From Lysinibacillus sp. SGAir0095 (GTDB taxonomy: Bacteria; Bacillota; Bacilli; Bacillales_A; Planococcaceae), in contig NZ_CP028083.1 of NCBI RefSeq assembly GCF_005491425.1, positions 1,822,001 through 1,886,000 on the forward strand: DNA of 64,000 nt. The letters run 5' to 3'. A program made the translations under genes and the position numbers. Below the pieces are notes generated by a model, which saw only the letters and a list, made by a program, of their open reading frames with translations, ran no database searches and was not told where the DNA came from. The stretch's first letter is position 1. Every line of letters begins with the position of its first letter. Below are positions 1-8,599 of the stretch, piece after piece.

Positions 1-1
1 G

Positions 2-43
2 AATATCTCAAAAGTCCATAATACAAACTTTTGGGATATTTTC
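2..43 (+). terminator. Intrinsic terminator of an upstream gene
   Basis: Two 14-base arms (2-15 and 27-40) pair almost perfectly and are followed by a T run. It separates the mnx-like genes from whatever lies to the left, so the mnx-like genes probably start their own transcript here. Confidence 0.75.
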
Positions 44-106
44 ATTTAGTGTGTTTTGAATATTTCTCATGATTGTGTTTTCGTTTAGATGTTTTGCATT
101 TATTTC

Positions 107-115
107 CATAGATTA
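107..115 (+). promoter_or_regulatory. Possible sigma-K -10 element of the mnx-like operon
   Basis: CATAGATTA fits the mother-cell sigma-K -10 consensus CATANNNTA and lies about 37 bases before the first start codon, just after an upstream terminator. Manganese-oxidase operons of spore formers are known to be expressed in the mother cell late in sporulation. I see no convincing -35 AC element at the right distance, so this is a suggestion only. Confidence 0.4.
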
Positions 116-151
116 TTGTGAGGAAGTTTCTACTCTGGAGGAGGAAGAATA

Positions 152-445
152 GTGAAAGAACACAATGATGATGTATTTGGTGATGAGTTGTTTAGAGAGG
201 TGCTGGGAAAGTCCATCTTGCTTGTGACAGAAAGTAGACAATTAAATATCTTGGGCCAAACATTCCGGCCAATATTCAATGGGGTTGTTAAAGAAGTGGG
301 TAATGGCTTTATTACGTTAGATCCGGTAATTATAAAAATGCAGAACGCACCGTTCTTTAAATTTCCTACGCCGCTCAGTTTTCCAATAGAGCATATTGCG
401 TTATTTACTGAATTTGATATGGATCGAAGAATTCCATTAATCTAA
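152..445 (+). CDS. mnxE: MnxE-like small subunit of spore manganese oxidase complex
   Basis: This 97-residue protein is the first of two small genes directly upstream of a giant MnxG-type multicopper oxidase, the same order as mnxE-mnxF-mnxG in Mn(II)-oxidising Bacillus. In those strains MnxE and MnxF assemble with MnxG into one complex and may bind copper. The sequence is mostly beta-rich: a GKSILLV segment, a 'GVVKEVGNGFITLDP' Sm-like strand-turn-strand, and a final IEHIALF strand. It has no signal peptide or membrane helix. GTG at 152 is chosen because a strong GGAGGAGGA site lies just upstream. The gene name rests on position and size more than on residue identity, and E and F could be swapped. 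Confidence 0.65.
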   Translation: MKEHNDDVFGDELFREVLGKSILLVTESRQLNILGQTFRPIFNGVVKEVGNGFITLDPVIIKMQNAPFFKFPTPLSFPIEHIALFTEFDMDRRIPLI

Positions 446-478
446 TAGATTAAAAAGTACAAAGAAAGGGTGAAAGAG

Positions 479-796
479 ATGGAAAAAAATTCTAGGCATG
501 GATTCGGAAATATTCAACCTGATATTAACGCAATTCGTGAAGCAGGGGTCACACTAGAATTTAGGCAAAATATTGGAAAAAGAGCCTTAATATTAATTGC
601 TCCATTTCCATTTTTAATTATTGGCAGAATTGAAGATGTGGTAACCGATTATCTAATCATCTGTACGGAGATTACGAATGTCAATGAGCTGGATGGTGAA
701 GAATTCAGGGTCCATATTGATGACATTGAAGTGTTTTATATAGAAAAGGATAAACGAAGACCGATTCCTGATATTAGGAATGGTACACATGCTTAG
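479..796 (+). CDS. mnxF: MnxF-like small subunit of spore manganese oxidase complex
   Basis: A 105-residue soluble protein with the same general plan as the preceding gene: a 'GKRALILIAPFPFLIIGRIEDVVTDYLII' beta-rich core and a terminal IDDIEVFYI strand, so the two look like distant paralogues. ATG at 479 is chosen over the in-frame GTG at 470 because AAAGGG lies eight bases before it. The stop codon overlaps the start of the large oxidase gene, which indicates translational coupling and a shared complex. By family knowledge MnxF partners MnxE and MnxG. The exact biochemical role of the small subunits remains open. Confidence 0.65.
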   Translation: MEKNSRHGFGNIQPDINAIREAGVTLEFRQNIGKRALILIAPFPFLIIGRIEDVVTDYLIICTEITNVNELDGEEFRVHIDDIEVFYIEKDKRRPIPDIRNGTHA

Positions 797-3700
797 AAAG
801 TATCATGTTGTAGCAATCCCAATCAGAATTGTTGTGAATCGATTTGGAGACCATGATCCAAACGGCATGATGTATGTGTTGAAAGAGAATGAAAGTCTTG
901 TAAAAAAGCAAGTAGATTTAAATCCTTTTTCAACAGTCGATTTAGTAGAACCGTTAGTAATTCGTGCAAACGTTGGAGATGAGATTGAAGTTTTATTTGA
1001 AAATCAACTACCATTCAACACAGGGATGCATATTCAAAATGCAGAGTATGATGTCTTTACTTCGGACGGGGCATTTGTCGGAATAAATCCAGATACTACA
1101 GTCCCTAAAGGAAAAACCATTCTATATAAATGGAAAGTGGATAATGAAGGAATTCATTTCTTCTCAGATTTAGGAAATCCATTAGCAAGCGAAAAGGGCA
1201 GTAATGTCCACGGTTTGTTCGGTGCGCTTTTTGTGGAACCACGGGGCTCATGGTGGACAGATCCAACTACCGGAAAACCGATAAACAGTGGGTTGTATGC
1301 GGATGTTCATAATCCCTTGTTACCTTCTTTCCGGGAATATGGCTGGTTTTTCCACGATGAAATGGAAGTGGATGACTTAACAGGGCAGGCACCAATTAGT
1401 CCGCATACACTTCAGCCAGAAGCTACGCATCTCGTAAATTATCGTGCGGAACCGATGAGAAATAGGCTGCGCCTCATTCAAGAAGGTGTAGTATGTCCGG
1501 ATTGCGAAGGAGAAGAAGTTCACCATGATTCCTGGGTATTTGGTGACCCGGATACTCCGATACTAAAAGCATATATAGGAGATCCCGTCAAGATACGTCT
1601 TGTACATGGAGGAGTTCAAGAAACCCATTCATTCCATTACCATGTGCATCAATGGTTATTTGATTCAAATGATATGGATTCAGTTATTCTTGATGTTCAA
1701 GCGATTTCACCTCAGGCTCAATATACAGTTACGCCGGCATATGGTGCTGGAAGTTTACATGGTGCCTTTGGAGACGTGATCATTCATTGTCACCTCTACC
1801 CACACTTTGGAGAGGGGATGTGGGGGATGCAGAGGATTTTTGATACCTTGCAAGATGGCAGTATGTGTTATCCAAATGGTGTAGAAATTAAGGCGCTGTT
1901 ACCTCTACCGGACAGACCATGTCCACCAAAACCAACTCCCGAAAACCCAGGTTTTCCAAACTTTATCCCTGGTATTCCAGGATTTAAAGCACCAAGACCA
2001 CCACTTGGAATAGAGGGTGGCAGAAAGTCGACAAAAATTGAAGAAAATCACTTTGCCAAGAATGCGGTACCTGGCGCTGTTTTTGTAAATCCAGCAAAGA
2101 AAGACACCCCCATCCGAGAATTTGATGTTGCTTTAATTCAAACACCGATTGTCTATAACAAACAAGGGTGGCACGATCCGGAAGGCAGGCTATACGTTTT
2201 AGAAGAAGATGAAGAAGATATCAGATGCGGTAAAAAACAACCTGAACCACTCACAATTCGAGCCAATGCAGGTGAAGCGGTTCGATTCAGATTTACAAAT
2301 AAAATACCGGAAATAATCGGTGGCAATGCATTCCAGCTAGTGAATAGAACCTATGAGGTGGGTATGCATGTACATTTCGTGAAATTTGATGTACTTGTTG
2401 CAGATGGAGCTAATGTAGGCTGGAACTATGATTCTTCTGTATTGCCGGGAGAAACTATTAGATATCAGTGGTTTGCAGATGTGGAATTAAAATCAACCTT
2501 CTGGCATGACCATCTTTTCGCCAATGAACATCAACAACACGGGGTTTTTGCGGGTATTAACATTGAACCAAGAGGGTCACAATACCTGAATCCTTACACG
2601 GGCGAAAAAATGAATGCCGGAACCCAGAGCATGATTGTCAATCCATTAATTCCGGATTTTAGAGAAATCAACTTATTTGTTCACGACTTTGCCTTGTTGT
2701 TCGATAAAAACGGCAATCCACTAAATCCACCACCTTTCCCGGGTTCGCCTGATGACCCTGGTGTTATGGGAGTTAACTATAGGAACGAGCCCATACAATT
2801 CCGTTTAAAAGAGCCCCATTGTGATCCAGCCTATGTCTTTAGTTCCTGGATGCATGGAGATCCGGTAACACCATTACTTGAAACCTATAATGGAGACCCC
2901 GTACGAGTCCGTTTGATACAAGGTTCCCACGAGGAATCGCATAGTTTTAATCTTCATAGGCAAAGATGGCAACGGGAACGTGGAGATTTAGATTCCGAAC
3001 TGGATCAACAACGACATCTTGTCATTGCCGAATCATTTACATTGGAATTTAGTATCGAAGGGAAAGGAGACTTCGATATGCTTTACCATTATGGATCGAT
3101 AGATGATATCTGGCTTGGCAACTGGGGAATTTTCCGTACCTTTGAGAAACGGGTAAAGCATTTGCAGCCTTTACCAGACCGTTCTGATATCCCATGGAGA
3201 GAAGAACCGCTTCCTCAAAAAACGGGGAAAAAACCACTGCCAGCTATAGTAGAAAAACCAATCTATCCAAAATATGCCAAAGTTAGGAAATATGATGTTG
3301 TTGCACTGAATACAAATATCGAATATAACGATGATGGAGATCACGACCCATTTGGTATTGTCTTTGCCTTTATGGAAGATGTGGAAGATATCCTGTGCGG
3401 GAAGTTAAATCCAGAGCCACTCATTCTTCGAGCGAATGTCGGAGAATTTGTTGAAGTAACAGTAACAAATCTACTAACTGGCGAAGACCATCATAATGGC
3501 TGTCATGGTTATCCAGATGTACCTGTAGATGCATTTTTCCCTCCATCGAGTCGCATCTCGTTGCATGCTCAATTGGCTGAATATGATGTAAGGCATTCGG
3601 ATGGGGCAACGGTTGGCTTTAATTATGACCAAACCATTGGCCAAGGGGAGTGCAGAACGTATTATTGGTATATTGATCAACCCTTTGGTGCTGCAAACCT

Positions 3701-4583
3701 GTGGGATATGGCTGATATAAGAAATCATCGACATCATGGGGCATTCGGTATGTTAATAGCAGAATCGAGAGGTGCAAGCTATCTAGATTCCAAAACACGG
3801 GAAGAAGTCGATAAAGGAAGTCAATTGATTGTCTCCGTTCCAATCCTGCCCGAATTTAGGGAATTTTGTCTTCAAATGCATGATGGCGTGAGATTGCTAG
3901 ATAACGATGACAAGTTAATCATCGACCCTCAAGTACTGTTTGATGATGATCCAGATGAAGAGCGACCAGATTTCGAAGACCAAGGCTCAAGAGGATTCAA
4001 TTATCGGAATGAACGATTCAGTAATCGCATTAAAAAATTTAGGGATATACACAAAGTCTTTAGTTCCAAGAAGTTTGGAGATCCTAGTACCCCAATCTTT
4101 CTAGCCTATCCCGGTGACCCGGTTACTATGAGGTTAACGTTCCCTGCCGACCGTGCGAGAGCTCATTCCTTTGCGATACATGGGCATAAATTCCTGAGTA
4201 GTGAAAGGGATTTGAATTCAGCGATTGTGTCTGTAGTGGATCATAATACAGTAGGGTCAAATGATAACCTTCAACTATTCTATGGTGCAGGTGGATTCTT
4301 AAATAGACCGGGTGATTATATGTATCGTTCAGGTAACATTCGTTGGGATATAGAGCTTGGCTTATGGGGGATCATGCGTGTATTGAAAAGAAGGCATAAA
4401 GATTTGGCCCCATTAAAGAAAATTAAAGTTAGAGCAGGCAAAAGTCTTCGAGTTAATGCAATACCCGAAAAAAGCAACGTGCCTAATATTAGCAGACGTA
4501 CGATTAAAGGTAGAGTAAAAAGGAGTATTCAATCCCAGAGAACACTAGAGAATGAAGGTGCATCTTTATGGAAGGATGTTTAA
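789..4583 (+). CDS. mnxG: MnxG-like giant multicopper manganese oxidase
   Basis: About 1264 residues, the size class of MnxG from marine Bacillus spores, which oxidises Mn(II) to Mn(IV) oxide on the exosporium. Three successive cupredoxin-pair blocks are visible, each with a 'DGA.VG.N.D' signature and 'EPRG' or 'ESRG' motif. Copper motifs sit in an unusual order: HSFHYHVH near residue 280 and HCHLYPHFGEGM near 333 in the first block, then GMHVHF near 525 and FWHDHLF near 572 in the second. The third block keeps only degenerate remnants (HSFAIHGH, HRHHGAFG). No export signal is seen, consistent with mother-cell assembly onto the spore. ATG 789 is better placed than ATG 780 relative to AGGA, and it overlaps the upstream stop. 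Substrate is inferred from family. Confidence 0.85.
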   Translation: MLRKYHVVAIPIRIVVNRFGDHDPNGMMYVLKENESLVKKQVDLNPFSTVDLVEPLVIRANVGDEIEVLFENQLPFNTGMHIQNAEYDVFTSDGAFVGINPDTTVPKGKTILYKWKVDNEGIHFFSDLGNPLASEKGSNVHGLFGALFVEPRGSWWTDPTTGKPINSGLYADVHNPLLPSFREYGWFFHDEMEVDDLTGQAPISPHTLQPEATHLVNYRAEPMRNRLRLIQEGVVCPDCEGEEVHHDSWVFGDPDTPILKAYIGDPVKIRLVHGGVQETHSFHYHVHQWLFDSNDMDSVILDVQAISPQAQYTVTPAYGAGSLHGAFGDVIIHCHLYPHFGEGMWGMQRIFDTLQDGSMCYPNGVEIKALLPLPDRPCPPKPTPENPGFPNFIPGIPGFKAPRPPLGIEGGRKSTKIEENHFAKNAVPGAVFVNPAKKDTPIREFDVALIQTPIVYNKQGWHDPEGRLYVLEEDEEDIRCGKKQPEPLTIRANAGEAVRFRFTNKIPEIIGGNAFQLVNRTYEVGMHVHFVKFDVLVADGANVGWNYDSSVLPGETIRYQWFADVELKSTFWHDHLFANEHQQHGVFAGINIEPRGSQYLNPYTGEKMNAGTQSMIVNPLIPDFREINLFVHDFALLFDKNGNPLNPPPFPGSPDDPGVMGVNYRNEPIQFRLKEPHCDPAYVFSSWMHGDPVTPLLETYNGDPVRVRLIQGSHEESHSFNLHRQRWQRERGDLDSELDQQRHLVIAESFTLEFSIEGKGDFDMLYHYGSIDDIWLGNWGIFRTFEKRVKHLQPLPDRSDIPWREEPLPQKTGKKPLPAIVEKPIYPKYAKVRKYDVVALNTNIEYNDDGDHDPFGIVFAFMEDVEDILCGKLNPEPLILRANVGEFVEVTVTNLLTGEDHHNGCHGYPDVPVDAFFPPSSRISLHAQLAEYDVRHSDGATVGFNYDQTIGQGECRTYYWYIDQPFGAANLWDMADIRNHRHHGAFGMLIAESRGASYLDSKTREEVDKGSQLIVSVPILPEFREFCLQMHDGVRLLDNDDKLIIDPQVLFDDDPDEERPDFEDQGSRGFNYRNERFSNRIKKFRDIHKVFSSKKFGDPSTPIFLAYPGDPVTMRLTFPADRARAHSFAIHGHKFLSSERDLNSAIVSVVDHNTVGSNDNLQLFYGAGGFLNRPGDYMYRSGNIRWDIELGLWGIMRVLKRRHKDLAPLKKIKVRAGKSLRVNAIPEKSNVPNISRRTIKGRVKRSIQSQRTLENEGASLWKDV

Positions 4584-5347
4584 ATTGTCATAGTTCACCT
4601 TGCACATGTATTCAGCCTAAAGATTTGTTTGGTTCTCCATTTTATTGCCAGAAGCGAATAAGAACTAGAAAATTTGCATCTCCGAATAGTCCATTAGATA
4701 AAGAAGAGTTGGATGATCTCCAATCATGCATAGAAGGTGCTAATGATCTACTGCGTTCGTTAGGGAATCAAAGGGATGAAGAAAACACAAGACAACTACA
4801 GCTGCATTTTCTGGAGATGAGAGGGGAGATTGTTTCAGCTGATATTATTTGTGAATGTGAGAGCGGTGATGCTGAAGAATCCTCCAATATTCTGCAAAAT
4901 GATAGAATAATGTTTAGGAATTTTTGTTTGAATGGAAAAATTGCAAATGCTGGTAGAGATTTTTTACAAATCAATCAAAATGGTTCAGCAGTTTTTATTC
5001 TATATAAAAATCTCCTTTCTATTAAAAAAGACGATTGTAAAGAAGAATTTGAATTAGATCCTGAATTTATTGATGCAGAAAAAAATTTAAGACGACAATT
5101 GGCTTTCAATTTTGGTGAATTTGTATCAAAGAATCCAAATTTTATCAATCTATTTTTTGGTATACCATTATTCTTTATGCTTGGACAATTCTGTGGTAAA
5201 GACATTGTAATCGTAACAGCACAAGGACAATTTAAGGGAACACTAAGCGGGGTAGATGAAGATAGTATTGAGCTTGTGAATAAGAAAGGAAAATTCCATC
5301 TTGAATTTGATGAAGTTTGTTATCTAAAAGTTTTCAATCTAAAATAA
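4568..5347 (+). CDS. Fourth gene of mnx-like operon, Cys-motif plus Sm-like repeats, unknown function
   Basis: A 259-residue protein whose start lies inside the end of mnxG (16-base overlap, AAGGTG site), so it is translationally coupled to the oxidase. The N-terminus carries a CLNCHSSPCTC cluster, a likely metal or disulfide site. Residues about 75-160 and 200-259 each look like a small beta-barrel module. The last reads GKDIVIVTAQGQFKGTLSGV followed by an acidic turn, similar in layout to MnxE/MnxF and to spore-coat DUF2642 modules. I do not recognise a named family. A role as a coat-anchoring or assembly partner of the oxidase is inference from the overlap and fold resemblance. It is followed by a hairpin at 5356. 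Confidence 0.7.
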   Translation: MEGCLNCHSSPCTCIQPKDLFGSPFYCQKRIRTRKFASPNSPLDKEELDDLQSCIEGANDLLRSLGNQRDEENTRQLQLHFLEMRGEIVSADIICECESGDAEESSNILQNDRIMFRNFCLNGKIANAGRDFLQINQNGSAVFILYKNLLSIKKDDCKEEFELDPEFIDAEKNLRRQLAFNFGEFVSKNPNFINLFFGIPLFFMLGQFCGKDIVIVTAQGQFKGTLSGVDEDSIELVNKKGKFHLEFDEVCYLKVFNLK

Positions 5348-5355
5348 TTTTGTAT

Positions 5356-5380
5356 GCAAGATACAATTATTGTATCTTGC
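5356..5380. terminator. Hairpin after mnx-like operon
   Basis: Perfect 11-bp arms (5356-5366 and 5370-5380) with a 3-base loop lie nine bases after the last mnx-like stop. There is no T run downstream, so it may stabilise the mRNA end or terminate weakly. Confidence 0.55.
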
Positions 5381-5454
5381 GAAACAGGAAAGATGTTATA
5401 TAATTAATTGACGAAATAAATTAAATGCTATATGAAACCGTGTTGATATTCAAT

Positions 5455-5495
5455 CGTGTGCATCGTTTGCAACCGATGTACACGGTTTTCTTTTC
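5455..5495 (+). terminator. Intrinsic terminator between mnx-like operon and aspartokinase
   Basis: 11-bp arms CGTGTGCATCG and CGATGTACACG (one G-U) are followed by a T-rich run. A TTGACG at 5408 precedes it, so a short leader-type transcript is possible, but I see no recognised riboswitch core. The stretch 5496-5690 shows nothing else I can interpret. Confidence 0.75.
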
Positions 5496-5693
5496 TTATT
5501 TAGATATTAGAACAGAACTAATTTAGCTAGGATTTCTATACATTTAGGCAATAATGCTTTCATAACTGATGAAATTACATATAATAGACTGACTAATTTA
5601 ATAGCACCAAACTGGTTCATACCATATAGGATGCTTTTTAATTGTAATAGATGTAATTTAGATGATAAACCGTATTGATTTCTATAAATAGAC

Positions 5694-5722
5694 TTGACGT
5701 TGGTTTATAAAATTTGTACACT
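5694..5722 (+). promoter_or_regulatory. Sigma-A promoter of the aspartokinase gene
   Basis: TTGACG (5694-5699), a 17-base spacer and TACACT (5717-5722) match a vegetative promoter and lie 58 bases before the start codon. No lysine riboswitch or T-box is visible between the promoter and the gene. Confidence 0.65.
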
Positions 5723-5780
5723 GGGAACAATCAAATGTTTTTTCGGGAAATACAATTTTGAATAGTAAGGATTTGGTGAA

Positions 5781-7142
5781 ATGATTGTATGTAAATTTGG
5801 AGGTACATCCGTTGCAAACGCGGAACAAATTAGAAAAGTAGCAAATATTGTAAAATCCAATCCTGCAAGAAAGATTATTGCAGTATCAGCTCCAGGTAAA
5901 CGTTTCGGCGATGATATTAAAGTAACGGATATGTTGATCGAACTGGCTGATGCAGCCCTTAATAATGGGGATGTGATGCAAAAGTTACAAAATGTTGTCA
6001 ATAGATTTAAGGAAATTGCAGACGACCTTGGATTAGATAATTCAATTTGCGAAGTGATTGTAAAGGATATGCAAGAACGTCTTGATTTTGATAAAACGAA
6101 TGAATTTGTATTCATTGACAATATAAAAGCAAGTGGGGAAGACAATAACGCAAAATTAATTGCAGAATATTTTAACTCTATTGGTTTACCTGCAAAATAT
6201 GTAAGTCCTAAAGAAGGTTTAGTATTAAACGATTTCCCGGAACGTACGTATGCTCTTTCAGAAACATATGAAAACCTCAAAGATTTAGCTAGCGGGAACG
6301 AAATCGTCGTATTCCCTGGCTTCTTTGGTTATACAAAAGATGGTACACTACGTACATTTGACCGTGGAGGATCCGATATTACTGGATCTATTTTGGCAGC
6401 TAGCGTAAAAGCGGATTTATATGAAAACTTTACAGATGTAGACTGTGTATTCTCTGCTAATCCTAAAGTTGTCAATGATCCTGTGGGCATCTCAGAAATT
6501 ACTTATCGTGAAATGCGCGAATTATCCTATTCAGGATTTTCTGTATTCCATGACGAAGCATTAATGCCTGTTTATAAATTTGGCATTCCTGTTAACGTGA
6601 AGAATACAAACAACCCATCTGCACCTGGAACAAAAATACTTCCAACTCGTACATTAACAGGTCGTCCAGTGACGGGTATTTCTGCGGATAACGGATTTTC
6701 AATTCTCTATGTTTCAAAATATCTAATGAATCGCGAAATTGGTTTCGGACGCAAGCTTCTTCAAATTATAGAAGAAGAGCAAATCTCTTATGAACATACA
6801 CCATCAGGTTTAGACGATATTTCTGTTATTATCCGTTCAAACCAATTGACAGAAGAGAAAGAGCAACGAATTGTTTCGCGTGTGAAAAAGGAATTACATG
6901 CAGATGATGTATACTTCCGTCATGGTATTTCAATGATTGTAATTGTTGGCGAGGGTATGCGAAATAATACTGGCCTTGCAGCGCGAGCAGCAGCAGCAAT
7001 TTCCAGAACAGGTGCAAACATTGAAATGATTAATCAAGGTTCTTCAGAAGTAAGCTTAGTATTTGGCGTCCTATCCCAAACTGAGAACCAGATTTTGCGT
7101 GCACTTTACGATGAATTTTTTGCTCCCATAACGGTTGGCTAG
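5781..7142 (+). CDS. yclM: Aspartate kinase (YclM/LysC type)
   Basis: 453 residues, matching the roughly 454-residue aspartokinase III of Bacillus. It phosphorylates L-aspartate as the first step to lysine, threonine and methionine. The N-terminal VCKFGGTSVAN is the kinase signature, and 'FDRGGSDITGS' near residue 195 is the second amino-acid-kinase motif. The C-terminal third holds two ACT-type regulatory modules: 'GFSILYVSKYLMNREIGFGRK' and 'MIVIVGEGMRNNTGLAARAAAAISRTG'. ACT modules bind end-product amino acids, so threonine/lysine feedback is likely by family. It is monocistronic with its own promoter and a terminator at 7164. The ribosome site (GGATTTGGTG) is weak. Confidence 0.93.
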   Translation: MIVCKFGGTSVANAEQIRKVANIVKSNPARKIIAVSAPGKRFGDDIKVTDMLIELADAALNNGDVMQKLQNVVNRFKEIADDLGLDNSICEVIVKDMQERLDFDKTNEFVFIDNIKASGEDNNAKLIAEYFNSIGLPAKYVSPKEGLVLNDFPERTYALSETYENLKDLASGNEIVVFPGFFGYTKDGTLRTFDRGGSDITGSILAASVKADLYENFTDVDCVFSANPKVVNDPVGISEITYREMRELSYSGFSVFHDEALMPVYKFGIPVNVKNTNNPSAPGTKILPTRTLTGRPVTGISADNGFSILYVSKYLMNREIGFGRKLLQIIEEEQISYEHTPSGLDDISVIIRSNQLTEEKEQRIVSRVKKELHADDVYFRHGISMIVIVGEGMRNNTGLAARAAAAISRTGANIEMINQGSSEVSLVFGVLSQTENQILRALYDEFFAPITVG

Positions 7143-7163
7143 GGCAAACCTGGTCAAATCATG

Positions 7164-7195
7164 AGGTTCTACAGTCAAAAGCTGTAGAACCTTCT
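7164..7195 (+). terminator. Terminator of aspartokinase gene
   Basis: Perfect 11-bp arms AGGTTCTACAG and CTGTAGAACCT (7164-7174, 7182-7192) close to the stop codon, followed by a short T-rich tail. Confidence 0.85.
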
Positions 7196-7308
7196 TACAT
7201 TTTCCGGGTATTTATAGGTTTATCGATTGTTTTAGTTATTCTAGCTTTCTAAAATTCGAAATATCTACTACTATTATTAATGAAAAATACTTATTTGGTG
7301 GAGATTGA

Positions 7309-7839
7309 ATGAAGAAATATACATATAGTCATCCTGAAGCTATTGAATACACAGGTGAAGTTCCTATTATGGATGAGAATGGGCATGTAATTGCTTATTC
7401 AAAACGCATTTACGATAACTTTTTAAAAAGAACCTTTGATGAAATGTTTGATTTCCGATACTTTTTAAAATATGATGTGTTAGATAAAAATAAAGAAAGA
7501 CTTTTTAGTGTAAAAAAAATTAGTAGAAGGGGAAAACTTTGGTTCGAAGGATTCGAAGTGGCCTCACGAAAAAAATATATCATTTCGTATGAGAATTGGC
7601 GTATAGGAATTCCAACCCTGTATATTACAGATGGAAAGTTTAAAATCCAACTCGAAAAAGAATTAGAAGATTGGTCAAGTTTTCTGCTTGATGAAGAAGT
7701 GATTGCAAAGTGGAAAGCTGAGTATAGGGAGAAGGAAGGGGACTTTCAGATGACGCTCCAAATTAATGAAAATAGTCCCATCCAACAACCTGAATTTTTC
7801 ATTGCCATCAGTCAAGCAACACTATTTGTTGGGGCATAA
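7309..7839 (+). CDS. Tubby C-terminal-like (LURP-one related) domain protein
   Basis: A 176-residue cytosolic protein with alternating beta strands and basic turns ('KNKERLFSVKKISRRGKLWFEGF', 'KKYIISYENWRIGIPTLYI'), which resembles the LURP-one/tubby-like barrel found in many short bacillar proteins. Its function is not established. By analogy such barrels bind lipids or act as scaffolds, but nothing here proves that. ATG 7309 follows a GGTGGAG site. A second small gene follows 17 bases downstream, so the two probably form one transcript ending at 8105. No signal peptide or transmembrane helix is seen. Confidence 0.6.
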   Translation: MKKYTYSHPEAIEYTGEVPIMDENGHVIAYSKRIYDNFLKRTFDEMFDFRYFLKYDVLDKNKERLFSVKKISRRGKLWFEGFEVASRKKYIISYENWRIGIPTLYITDGKFKIQLEKELEDWSSFLLDEEVIAKWKAEYREKEGDFQMTLQINENSPIQQPEFFIAISQATLFVGA

Positions 7840-7856
7840 TGAAGGAGATGTAAAAA

Positions 7857-8084
7857 ATGAATGTAATCTTTGTCATAACGGCAACCGGAGAAGAGGTATT
7901 AGAAATGGTATCAACTGACGTGGCAGGTCTATTAGCTGCCGTGCAAGGTGAAAATGTAACATTCCCATTCGGTAGTTTTAAATATGATTTCCATACTTTG
8001 GATCACTATTTGGAGGATTCTGTCTATCGTCAGGAGTTAGTCATTTACTTGAAAATAGATAACAGTCAAGCAACAACGTTGTAA
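7857..8084 (+). CDS. Hypothetical 75-residue protein
   Basis: Small, acidic, soluble protein (MNVIFVITATGEEV...) following the tubby-like gene with a GAAGGAGATG site seven bases before the ATG. Its stop codon falls inside the left arm of the terminator hairpin at 8072. I do not recognise the family. The close spacing suggests co-expression with the preceding gene. Confidence 0.6.
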   Translation: MNVIFVITATGEEVLEMVSTDVAGLLAAVQGENVTFPFGSFKYDFHTLDHYLEDSVYRQELVIYLKIDNSQATTL

Positions 8085-8105
8085 AATACGCAACGTTGTT
8101 TTTAT
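8072..8105 (+). terminator. Terminator of the two-gene unit
   Basis: Arms AACAACGTT (8072-8080) and AACGTTGTT (8092-8100) followed by T5. The left arm overlaps the end of the preceding coding region. Confidence 0.8.
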
Positions 8106-8117
8106 ATTTGACTGAAT

Positions 8118-8372
8118 TTGTTAGAGAAAGCGAGTGAAGAAACCGTGATTCAGCTGTTTTTTATTGGCATAATTTTATATGCCATCCTATTTTTGTTGTC
8201 AAAATCGAATGTATTTAACGGAATGACACGCCTTTTATCAGTAGTGAACACAGTCATCATTGTGACTTGCGGTATATTAATTTTAGTTAAAACTGGATTG
8301 CTACGATTGGTAGCAACTTTTATTAGTTTTATATTGATTCGGTTAAGTGAATTGATGGGGTCAGTGTTTTAA
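8118..8372 (+). CDS. Small membrane protein, unknown
   Basis: Up to 84 residues with two or three hydrophobic segments ('LFFIGIILYAILFLLS', 'LLSVVNTVIIVTCGILILV', 'LVATFISFILIRL'). The TTG at 8118 has no good ribosome site. A GTG at 8145 preceded by GAGTGAAG is an equally good start. The gene lies just past a terminator, so it needs its own promoter, which I cannot identify. The family is unknown. Confidence 0.45.
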   Translation: MLEKASEETVIQLFFIGIILYAILFLLSKSNVFNGMTRLLSVVNTVIIVTCGILILVKTGLLRLVATFISFILIRLSELMGSVF

Positions 8373-8599
8373 AGGAATTTAGAGTATATAAATCTGAGAA
8401 AAAACAATCCCTGTTCGGGAAGTAGCGAGAGATGCAGTTCATAAGAGGGATAAATTGCATTTTGAAAGAAAAAACCTACTAGAATGCACTTTATAAGATA
8501 ATACCCATTCATAAAAATCCCCACATACCTTTAAATCGTAATCAACAATGGTTTCGATTAGAGAAATGCTGTAAAATTATAGTAAAAGGGTGTGGAAGA

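Noticed and set aside
5705-6280. Long minus-strand open frame opposite the aspartokinase gene
   Set aside because: It is an antisense shadow of a gene with clear kinase motifs. It has no ribosome site and no recognisable domain.
8373-8599. Possible T-box or other riboswitch before the hydroxyacid dehydrogenase gene (AGTAGCGAGAGATG resembles a stem I start)
   Set aside because: The conserved T-box TGGNACCGCG region and a terminator/antiterminator pair are absent, so the match is not enough.
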